Part shown: positions 47,634-57,689 of the stretch, piece after piece
How the letters are laid out: every line of letters starts with the position of its first letter
How positions within the stretch are numbered: the stretch's first letter is position 1
Origin: Mangifera indica
Lineage: Eukaryota > Streptophyta > Magnoliopsida > Sapindales > Anacardiaceae
Direction of reading: 5' to 3'
NCBI RefSeq assembly: GCF_011075055.1
Contig: NC_058151.1
Coordinates: forward strand, 6,156,251-6,220,250
DNA length: 64,000 nt
Program-made: the position numbers and the translations under genes
Notes under the pieces: model-generated
The model's database searches: none
The model's input: the letters and a program-made list of their open reading frames with translations, nothing else
What the model was told of the DNA's origin: nothing

Positions 47634-49635
47634 GTTCAAGATAGGTTAATTGGGCCTTAAGGGATAACAACCTGTGGGCTTTATTGGATCATGGTTTTAA
47701 GATGGGCTAATTTGGCCTTAAGAGAGTTCATATCCTGTTGTTGGTAATGAAAAGGGATATTTTAGTCAATGTAAGTCATGATGTCTGTATGGACTTGTTG
47801 GATTTTTAACCTGAGAGCATCAATGGGCTTCATAACCATATAGTCTTAAGAGTCCAACATTTTCTCAATGTGTTGGGTGGTATGTTGCAAGGTCTATAGT
47901 ACTTGATTCTGGGCTAGGGTTTTTTGAGATTGTCAATTAAGGACAGATTCACCAGGGTTGACTTTTTAAGGAGTACCATCAGGTTTGATGGTTTGGGGAT
48001 CTTTAACCTTCCATACTTGAGTGGTACGTTGGATGAGATCTATAACTTGCTCCAAAAGAGGGAAATCAACAGGTTGAAACATCATAATTGGAGAAAGAGA
48101 ATGATGTGGAACCAAAGGGTTTGATTTTGGTTTTCATTGTCATCTGGGCTTTTGTTTTAAAGTGCAACCTTTGAGAGAGGAGAAACTTAGAGGTGGACTC
48201 AAAGGCTCATCATCAATATCATCATTATAGAAAAAGCTCAAAGATTCATTCCAACCAGTAGGTGGGACATAATCTAACGTATCAGTAAGAGGATCACCTT
48301 GACTATGGTAAACCATATAGTCAAATTAGCCAAAAGATTCACCAAGTAAATCATAGCCTGGAACATTAGCTTTGTAGCATTGCCAAAAAAGATATTGAGT
48401 ATCAATCTTTTTTGGGCATGAAGAAGACTGTGATCAGGCTAAGCGGCATCGATTGTGAGAAGAATAAGGATCTACGTGTTCAATACATAAGACATATCGA
48501 AACTGAGGATTTTTGGGGTCATGTGGTTGCAACAAATAAATAGTTTCACCATTAGGGGTAAAACCATAAATTTTGACTTGAGGCTCATCATCCATTGGTG
48601 TACATGAAAATTGAGTAGGAAAGTACGATGGTTGTTTGGTTATAGAAGAAGGTCATTCATAGAAAATAGAAAGTCTGCCACTGGAAGAGCGAGTGAATTA
48701 GGGCTTTGTGTACTGGATAGGAGAGACTTCAGTCATCTGTATTTGTTCAAAAGTAGTGTACCATTTCGTCAGAATCAATGCTTTAAATTGATTTTTAAAA
48801 ATCTGTTTTGGAACAAGAGTACAATAGGGCTTACGATCAGTATCTATTGTTAAAAAGATTACATCATGGTGTGATCAGGAGTAGCAATATATAAGGAATA
48901 ATTTTGAACCTGGTATACTAGTTGATAGTGGATTATGGCCATGAGAGTTTAGCCTTGTGGAATAGTACCTATAACTCATACTTGAAATTTAAGGGCATGA
49001 CATAAGAAAGGATCTTGTAATGACATACAAAAATTGGGGAATAAAGTCACCATAATAGTATCAGAATTAATAGTGGTTTGGACAGTTCCCAAATTAGTAT
49101 GTTCAAAATTAGGAATCTAGTATCCAAAAAGGTGATACTTGAAGTGGTAGGAAGTCATTTACGTCCATGGAAAGTAAGAGCAAATCGGATGGCTCCAAAG
49201 TGAAGGTTAGTATATCCTTCGAGATCCATTCCTAAGTAAATTGGGAAGTATACTCTAAAGTGATATACTATTCTGCAATGGTGGCAGGAAGTTGGTAACT
49301 ACTAAAGGAAGTATTTTGGACGTATTCCTTTATTTAAATAGTAAAGGGATGGATAATAGCATTAAGGGTACGACAAAGAAAAGTAAGAGACTTCAAGTAA
49401 TTATGGTAAGGGTTTAAAAAGGTAAGATTTGTAGTTGGCAAATGAGATTCGTTGTCAATGTATTTTATTTCATATAGACTATCCATCTTATCGAAAAGTG
49501 TTTGGTTAAAGTAGTAGTAGTAGAAGTAGCGGGGGTAAGGACAATATGGGTTTCACTTTACGGAGTAGAGGTTGTACAAGACATCAGGATGATTAGAATA
49601 AGTCTGGGCAAAAATCTGTAATACTTAAAGAGAAA
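47634..49635 (-). pseudogene. EPRV movement-protein region and linker, inverted copy
   Basis: This reads leftward from just after the primer site at 49,651. Order and sequence match 24,062-25,782 and then 45,706-45,940. It proves that the virus reads without interruption across the Gypsy insertion point: about 47,860-47,900 contains the joined site with a single ACATA. Stops differ from those of the first copy. Confidence 0.78.
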
Positions 49636-50340
49636 AATCTACAGAGGTTTGGCTCTGATACCAAGTGTGGGGGTGACCCCTAGTTGGTTAGAAATTAATT
49701 ATAGAGCAATCAAGGCTTAGACCAAAGTATGTTAAAGAATATGGTAGTGAAACAAGGAACTCATAACCCAAACTATGACCCAAGGAAGTCTAAACCATTC
49801 AACAGGCATAAAATGGTCCTTTTATGGGCTTAAGACTGCTCAACTCACACTCAACCTAACCTTTTATAGTACTAAGGTTTGGACAATTTTGTTTTAGCAG
49901 GGAACCAACTAATACGAGTTCTGATGTATAGGATCTTTTATTGTACCAAGACAAGTACAAAGCATACTTTCGTAAAGATTAGTAGTAAAAAAGGTTTGAC
50001 TGAAAATTCTTTACAAAGAGATTAAATACTTTTACCCAAGACTTAAACAATATTACTCAGAGAGAGAAGACATAGAGGAATTTTTGTGTTTTGTTTTTAA
50101 AGGTTTATCGATGATCCCTTCTGAGAGAAGGGAACTTCTATTTATAGGAATAATTTTACAAGAGAGGTGGATGCAATAGTTGTAAAGCATCTCACCAAAA
50201 TGTAAGCACTTACATCACAATACATTATTGTTGCTACAAGTGGCAAACAAGATTGAAATAAAGTAGACTGATTGAGATAAAACACACTTAATTATACAAA
50301 ATGTCAATAGGTAAAGACAAATATAAAAATATTATTAGAG
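49636..50340 (-). promoter_or_regulatory. EPRV intergenic region, inverted copy
   Basis: This copy holds an intact TATA box TATAAATA (50139-50146 on the complement) and a perfect hairpin TCCCTTCT-CTC-AGAAGGGA (50115-50133). It also holds the exact primer site TGGTATCAGAGCC (49651-49663). These signals are better preserved than in the first copy. Confidence 0.75.
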
Positions 50341-51604
50341 GGTCACGCTAGGAGACGTGGGAGTATCTGGTCCATGAGAGAAAGAGACAACTAGCTACTT
50401 GGTATGATAAGCTATGAGTGCATCGACAGCATCGAAATCGATATCTTCAATGGATTCTTCCTGTTGGGAGAAAAAATCATACATGATGGGAGAAGTGTCA
50501 TGTGGAGGAGAATCTCTAAGATAAAAGACTGGTGCGCTAACAAGAGAAGGATCAACATGGAGCACGAAATGGTTTTGGTTATGTGTACATGAGCTCTGAG
50601 TGCAAAATATAAGAAAGAAATCTTTCTGTAGATAGTGATATACTGAAAAGTCTTGATCATGATAAGGATAGGTGGAAAGATGTGCATCTGGATATACTGA
50701 AATAGGAGGAAGTTCTCCTTCAATAGTGGGTGTTTGCCAAGTGGATAGTAATAATTTTAGGGACAATTGTGGAGAGATGTCCATGTCTTGATATGAATGG
50801 AGGCCTGATATGTTGTCTGAGTGAAGCTTGTCGATTTGTGTAGCTTATTGAGTTCATCATAAAAAGAATCTTTTGCTTTTTCTAGCTGAGCTGTATAAGA
50901 GGCAGAATTTTCTTCCCAAACAACATCATTTGTAAGGTAGGCCATACTTGATGGGGGATGATTGCATTTGCTTCTATGATTGACCTTTCAAAGTTGTGAT
51001 ATTCTTAGGCATACTTTATGCGATACTTCTAGAGACTGTATGGAAGATGTGCATATTTATATATATTGGTTTCGAAAAGAACTTTTTTGTGGTATTTCGG
51101 GACTTAGGCTTTCCTTGTGAGAAATAGGATGAAGTACTAGGCTTCTGTAGGTTTATTAAAGTTTTGGTGGTCCAATTGATATTGGAAAAATGTGTAGGTC
51201 TACTAAGGGAGATGGTAAAACCATTACAGGAGAATCTTGAATAGAATGAGCTCTGGATCATAAGGTCTATTCTTGATCTGACTGAGCCATGTGAGCATCA
51301 AACTTACTAAGAATTCAACTGCAATAGTATACTTAGCAAGTAAATACCATAAAAACCAAAGAGAATTCTAAGTAAAATCCTTTGCAAGGTTTCAGATTGA
51401 GAACAGGACGATGTAAGGAAAATTTGGATGGACACCAATAAAACCAAGGGTATATGAACCAGTTTCTTGAATGGCTTTGGTTTGGTATTGGAACATGAGG
51501 TTCTTGAAGGTTTCATTTTCATCAATAGGTAAGGTTAAGAAAATGGAAGGGAATTCTGGTAGTAAATCAGATATTCCAAGAGGTAAAGGGTTAGTAGAGG
51601 TCAT
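50341..51604 (-). pseudogene. EPRV region downstream of RNase H, inverted copy
   Basis: Open pieces at 51604-51392, 50945-50757 and 50784-50395 match 22,130-23,360. The last piece is 129 codons and ends in an acidic stretch 'EESIEDIDFDAVDALIAYH'. The function is unknown and no domain is recognised. Confidence 0.6.
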
Positions 51605-51669
51605 GGTATAGATATGGAGTGGAGGAGTGTAGAAGGTAAGTGGCTTAGGAGGCTTTTTATAGGTAGGTC

Positions 51670-52880
51670 AAGACAAAAAATCAGGCATGATATTATCCTT
51701 TCCTTTAACATATCTGACATTAAAGGAATAATTAGCAAACCATTCATTCCGACACATGAGTTATAGATGTGGTAATCTCTTGGATTTAGGCATTAGCATC
51801 GATGGAAAAAAAGTCATGTCTGTCTCTACAATGAAGTGATGTCCTCTTAAATGAAATTCAAAATTTTCAATTTCGCATTTAACAACTGAGATTTCTTTGA
51901 AGGTAAAGTGGTAATGTTGTTCTGAAGGCTTGAAGTGTCCACTTTTGTAACCACACACGTGTTTCTTTCCATTAAGTTCTTCTAGAAGAATGGTTGACCA
52001 ATGTTCAATGCTAGCATTTGTCTACAGGATTCGAATGTCATCTGAAGGAATCTTGAGAGCAGGTAAATGAGGAATAATGGCTTTGAGCTTTTTAACTGAC
52101 TTGGTTTGCACATCTGTCAAAGAAGAAGAATCTTTTTTGAGTAACTAGTAAAAGGGTTTAGTAAGGTTACTAAGATAAGGAACAAATTCAAAAACATAAT
52201 TTACGATTCAAAGAAATTATTGGATTTGTTTCATGTAGAGGTTTTCATCTTGAAAGTCTTACAAGTGAATAACGATGTAGGGTTGAGGGACATAACAACC
52301 ATTGGAAATGGTCATTCCCAAAAATTCGATAGAGGTTTGGGCTAAAAGTATTTTCTTTTCAAACAATATGATACCATGATTCTTGACTAGATTATGAAAA
52401 CGGGTGAGGAGGTCAACATAGTCGTTGTCAGTTTGGGAAAATAAAATGTCATCAATATAGATGAGGGCTTGGTTTTGAATTGTGCTGAAGATTTTTGTAA
52501 GGGCCTTTTGGAAGAGGGATACAACAGTTTTAAGGCCGAAAGACATAACAGTCCACTGGCAACGATGACCAGGGAGAGAGAAAGTAGTTTTCGGCCTGTC
52601 TTCGGGAGTGATACCGAGTTGCCAGAAATCAGCTTTTAAGTCAAACTTGGAAAGAACTTTTGCTTGGGTCAAGTGTACGAAGAAGTATTGTTTATTGGGT
52701 ATGGGAAACTTGTCATCTTGGAGGAAACTATTGAAAGGCTTGTAATTGATTACAACCCTGAGTTTTTCTCGTACTTGTTTAGCACGTTTATTAATATAGA
52801 ATGTAGCATAAGCCCGTGGAGATTGAGTGGGCTTAATGAGGCCTTCTTGTCTAAGTTGGGCTAGTTCCTGTTCAGCTTGT
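51670..52880 (-). pseudogene. EPRV reverse transcriptase and RNase H, inverted copy
   Basis: The 137-codon open piece 52672-52259 covers the RT palm, including 'SKFDLKADFWQLGI' and the catalytic Y-I-D-D (52448-52459 on the complement) in one frame. This copy lacks the frameshift that breaks the same box in the first copy. RNase H follows at 51,958-51,690. Other stops remain. Confidence 0.85.
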
Positions 52881-53391
52881 TGGGCAAGGTCGGGATTTAT
52901 ACCATAGTGGCTAGCCTTTGTAGGGTTGGCATCTTCATTTTTCTTGAAAGGAAGTGTGATGAAAGATTCTGGTTTTTTCCATAAAGGTTTGTCACACTTG
53001 GCAAGAAAATCTGTATGTGAAGTGGTACATGATTCTTCAATAATTTTTTGTCAAAAAGCTTCGAATGGGGTGATGGGAAAGTAATTGGGAATTTTACTCC
53101 ATGGTAGAAATTGTTGAGTATATTGTAAACTATCAAAGCCAAGATAAATGAGCTTATTCAAAAACTTTTGAATAAGATCAAATCCAACAATTGCATATTT
53201 ACCAAGAAGATCAGAGGCAAGAAATTTGTGATTGATGTTAATTGAAAGAAATGGTTGAATGGTCACAGTTTTGCTAATGGCCCCAATAGCAAAAATTTCG
53301 TTGTTGATAGCATAGAAATATTACTTGAATGGCTTTCAATAGCTTCGAGGAATGACAAAGGGCTTTAGAATGGAGAAAACAACGCCAGTAT
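52881..53391 (-). pseudogene. EPRV protease region, inverted and cut at its active site
   Basis: This matches 20,342-20,840 in reverse. It begins at the inversion breakpoint with only the T-G part of the active site, so the catalytic Asp codon is missing from both this piece and the + strand piece ending at 47,628. Confidence 0.78.
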
Positions 53392-53470
53392 ATTATTCTT
53401 ATAAATAGAAGTTTCCCCTTCTCAGAAAAGATCATCGATCAACCTTTAAAAGAAAAAAAAAAACACAATC
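53392..53470 (+). pseudogene. EPRV intergenic fragment, right edge
   Basis: 'CTTATAAATAGAAG' followed by a damaged hairpin and 'GATCATCGATCAACC' matches 23,540-23,600 in + orientation. It marks the right end of the viral block. Confidence 0.8.
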
Positions 53471-54494
53471 AAAATCCAATATTATATAGAAAAATTGAAA
53501 CTTGTAGCCTTTTTTTTTACTGTGTGTACATATATGTCACTCATTTTAAAGCTTAAACAAATATATTACAACAACAATCTACTTCCTCAAAATATCCCTC
53601 TTGAAATGACCTAAACAGAAATTCTTTTTCTCTGTAACTTTTTCTCTTTTCTTCCTCAACTGAGAAAGGAATCCCTGCAGCATGAAAAAGATAAAATCAA
53701 ATATTAATGAAAGAAGACATACGATTGAACAATAAAACCCATGAGAAATCCATTATAAAATATTCAACTTAGACATAAGGGAGGGAGAGACGAAAATTGC
53801 TAAATTTATTAAGAGAATCAACATCTACTGCAAAGACTTCATAGCAAAATCATCCACGTTCAGGTGAGTGTTGACTTAACCATGTATGTTATGTGTTTTC
53901 TTTATAAATAATTGAAAATGAAATAAGTATAGTATATTCATGTTCATAATAACGTCATGTAAAATTTAACTTTATTGTGATTTCATGTTGTTAGATTGTT
54001 TAATGTTATTATTTCATATTATTTCTATTGTTTAAAGTTGTTATTATTGTTTAATGTTGTTGTGATGGCTATAAAATACCAAAATACAGCCCAAAAAAAA
54101 TTCCAAATGATGAACAGGTTGGCATTAATGCCAACCCCCCTAGGCCCCAGTGAATTTATTTATTTTTTTCTGATTTCTTCCATTGCACTCAATTCTTTTA
54201 TTTTTTATGCTTGTTTATTCCAATTTAGAACTTGTGTGTGTATTGTTTTTCTTATCTTGATAGAGCGTTACATAAAAAATTATGAAATTGCCACTGTCAT
54301 TTTTTTCATGTTTTTTATTATCTTGCCTTGATAAATTTTTGTACATCACTTGATGATGTGATAGTTTAATGTGTTGTAAATACCTATATATGAAGTTTGA
54401 TTACATTGGTATTGCATTTGGGGCTTAATTTGAAAAAATGGTAAAGTAGTATAATTTGAAGTTTTTATGTTTTCTAGGTTTCTTTTTAGTCAGG
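53471..54494 (+). other. AT-rich 5' flank of mudrA with a perfect palindrome
   Basis: No coding region is supported. It holds the 20-bp perfect palindrome GGTTGGCATTAATGCCAACC (54117-54136). It probably contains the 5' end and promoter of the downstream MULE, but no TIR could be paired. Confidence 0.5.
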
Positions 54495-57400
54495 ATGGAA
54501 AAAGTTACATTTAAGATTCGCTATGGAGGCCAATAGGTTGAAGGTGATGATAATGTCGCAAGATATGTTGGTAGGAATGAGAGAAGGATTTGTATTGACA
54601 CAAATGTTGATTTTGAAGAATTCATTGCAAGAATCAGCTATCGTCTAAGACTTGATCGAAGTCAGTCAAATGTGCACGTATTTACACTAGGTGATATGGT
54701 CCAATAGAGATTGTAGACGATGATGATGTGAAGTTTTTGATGGTTGTAGTAAGAAGTTCACAAGGATACACAAAACTTTTTATTACCGAGAGTCAAATTG
54801 ACGGAAGGGACAATCAACAAGGCGAAGATGTTCATGAGAAAGAAAGGAAAAATCATTGAATAGATGAGTGGGCACATCCATAAAGTTTTAAGAGTTTGGT
54901 GGGAATTATGGTGTTGATGATGATAATGATGACGACATAGATGAGGATTATGAAATAGAAGGTAATGAGGAAGAGAAGGATGATGATGATGAAGACGAAG
55001 AATTCTTGGGGTTTGATGACGACATATACGGTGTTCCGAGCCAAGACGTTAGCAAAAGTCAAAGTCATGCTTGTTACGATAGGGTTGAATATAGCACAAG
55101 ACGTCATGACTTTATAAATATTGAAGTATATCCAAGTCACACCGATAATCCAAATCCATTTCAATGGGTTCCTAAGTCTGCTGTTGATGTTAAGAATGTA
55201 GATATTACTAACCGGACAATACAAAAGGGCAACCATTTACAAGTAATGGGTTTTTATAACTCCAAGGTAGAATTGAGAGCATTATTTTGAAAGTACGCCT
55301 TAGAGACAGGAATTCAATCGAAGGTTGGTTACTCTAATAACATACGGTATGAGCTTAAGTGCGTATACCCACAATGTAATGGCGGGCACGAGCAACAAGA
55401 GAGCAAGACGAAGACTATTGGGTCTTACGATGTATGGACAAGACCCACACTTGTCCGCGGGATCAAATATTATCACATCACAGACAAGCTGGTGTAGAAT
55501 CGTTAGGTAACATACTTAAGTCAATGTTTATGGTTGATCTTATGTTTTGACCAAAGGAATTTATTTCAGACATGGCAGATAGGTACCGAATTGACATATC
55601 CTACACGCAAGCATAACGTACCAAAACATATGCAATAAATGCACTACGAGGATCTCTGAAAAAATCTTTCGGTATATTATGCGAGTGCTGTTATAATTTG
55701 GAGCTTAAGAACCTACGAACTATGGCACGTATTAATGTCGATCCGAAAAATAGGTTCAAGTTTTTTTTCATGTGTATGAGGTGTTCTATAAGAGGGTTCC
55801 AATAATTCTGCCGCTTGGTGATATGCATTGATGCTTCACAATTAAAAGGAAAGTATCTTGGGTCTATTTTCATTGTTGTTACGAAGGACGGTAATAATCA
55901 AATTTACCCACTCGCATTCGATATTGGGCACAAAGAGGGAATATATACATGGACACCCTTTTTAACATAACTTAGCATGTGCATTGGTGATTTATTGGAT
56001 TTGGCCATTATTTCTGATCGTCATCATTCAATAATTATGTCGGTCGCGAACGTAATGCCTCATGCTCGTCATGGGTTTTGTAATTACCACATAAAGGGTA
56101 ACATGCGTTCGTAGTTCAAAAAAACTAAACATATTGAAGGACTATTTTGGAAAGCTGCTAAGGCATATCGTCTCACGGACTTTCAAGCTGCTATGAGTAG
56201 AATTGCTAGAGTAAATCCCACTACAGTAGCCTATTTGACCGACATTGGGTATGAAAGATGGGTGCGTGCCCACTTTGGAGGATGACAGTATAATATTATG
56301 ACAACCAATATTGTTGAGTCCTTCAATGCTTTGACACGGACTGCTCGCACTTTGCCTATCACCATATTGGTAAAGTTTCTTCGAAGCACAATGCAACATT
56401 GGTTTTTCAATAAGAGAAACATGGCTGGTTCGTATGACTAAAATTTTAATGATGTTTCTGTTTTTTCATCACATTTATTTTAGTTGTTTTTTGCAGGTGA
56501 GAGATCTCCCCCGTTAACACCATAAGCTGAGGACAAGCTTGCTCGACATGTGTTTAAGGGAAAAGGACTATTTCCCACCCATGTTTTAGCCGTTTCTCAA
56601 TCACATACCCACTCCAGATGAAAAACCCAATCACCCACCCAAAATTTAATCCATTTGTTTCCACCCACATCTGCCGTTAAATTTTCCGTTAAATAGAGGG
56701 ATAAAACCATCATTTTACTGTTTATATTCCACTGATTTAATTCGATCGCATTTTCCCCCTCCGATTTTAAAAGTTACACTTTACCCTCATCCCTAAACTT
56801 TAAAAAGTGACTTTCACCCCCTCAAATCCCTAATTTTTTTTCATTTTCCCTCCGGCCACCGGCGATAACGTGGCTGGATGGAGAGTGACGAGGGCTCGTC
56901 CATTCTCTGGATGACGCTCGTCCCTGGAATGGACTACGATCATCCATTCTCTGGATGACGGAGCGTCGTCTATTCTCTGGACGACGCTCGGTTGTCCAGA
57001 CTGGACGACGCTTCGTCATCCAGAATGGACGACTCTTCGTCGTCTAGAATGGACGATGATTTGTCATCGAGATCTGGACAACGAAGTGTCATCCAGATCT
57101 GGATGAAGCGTCGACCGTTCTGGACGATGGTCGACCGTTCTGGACGACGATCGACCGTTCTGGAAGATGATCGTCCTTCTTGGATGACGATCGTCATCCA
57201 AAGGTGGTCGACCTTTGGACGAAATCTTCTCAGCCGTCGCCGGAAAAAGTGGCTGCATTTCAGGGAGGAAAAGTAAATTTTTTAAAACTTAATTCAGGGG
57301 ACAAATGTTAGTTTTTCAAATTAAAGAGGGAAAAATGAGATAAAATTTTAATTATTTAATATTATTGATGAAATTACTAATTTGCCCCTTAATCTAACTG

Positions 57401-57680
57401 AAAAACATGTGGGTGGAACAAACAGATTAAATTTTGGGTGGGTGATTGGGTTTTTCATCTGGTGTGGGTATATGATTGAGAAACGACTAAAACATGGGTG
57501 GGAAATAGTCCTTTGCCCTGTGTTTAAATCTGCCAACATGATTGTTACACCAATCAACATGCAACAATACGAAGTTCATAATTCACGACAACAAGTGTTC
57601 ATCATGAATTTTTTTTATCAAAAGTGTGATTGTGGAAAATTTCAACATTCCCAAATTTCATGGCCGAAAGAATTTAATTG
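54495..57680 (+). pseudogene. mudrA: mudrA-like MULE transposase, interrupted by a TIR element
   Basis: Start ATG 54495. The N-terminal domain reads 'VDFEEFIARISYRLRLD'. A long Asp/Glu-rich run follows (54,900-55,010), then the MuDR-type block 'LQVMGFYNSKVELRALF' and 'YELKCVYPQCNGG'. A candidate intron is 55507-55569. The MULE core comprises 'CIDASQLKGKYLGSIF' (Asp), 'LAIISDRHHSIIMSV' (Asp), 'HARHGFCNYHIKGN' and 'TTNIVESFNALTR' (Glu). A second intron lies about 56,434-56,495. The last exon is split by the 961-bp element at 56558-57518. It then resumes with 'CDCGKFQHSQISWP', the start of a SWIM zinc finger whose last Cys/His are missing. Several CAG/CAA codons have become stops, for example at 54,534. 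The enzyme is dead. Confidence 0.85.
56558..57518. mobile_element. 961-bp MULE-like TIR element inserted in mudrA
   Basis: The ends GGGAAAAGGACTATTTCCCA and its complement are flanked by TGTGTTTAA at 56549-56557 and 57519-57527, a perfect 9-bp target duplication. Left and right parts mirror the element at 35,730 in reverse orientation. The centre (56,870-57,230) is an expanded degenerate repeat of GACGAT/CGTCATCCAGA words, much longer than in the 756-bp copy. The ORFs across it are Arg/Ser/Asp low-complexity artefacts. Confidence 0.93.
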
Positions 57681-57689
57681 ACTGTTGAC

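Larger units (their letters stand above)
47629..53391 (-). mobile_element. Inverted EPRV segment (5.76 kb)
   Basis: From here the viral sequence runs on the minus strand: protease (53,391) to RT, RNase H, the unknown region, the intergenic region, movement protein, and the start of the coat region (47,634). It ends at the viral position equivalent to 20,342, almost touching the breakpoint of the preceding + copy. A simple inversion of one segment of a tandem array explains both joins. At the left join the 28-bp block 47634-47661 is a second copy of sequence at about 47,689-47,719. Confidence 0.85.

Noticed and set aside
56822..57276. Overlapping Arg/Ser/Asp-rich ORFs on both strands
   Set aside because: They are read-through of the GACGAT repeat core of the TIR element. 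No start context or conservation is seen.
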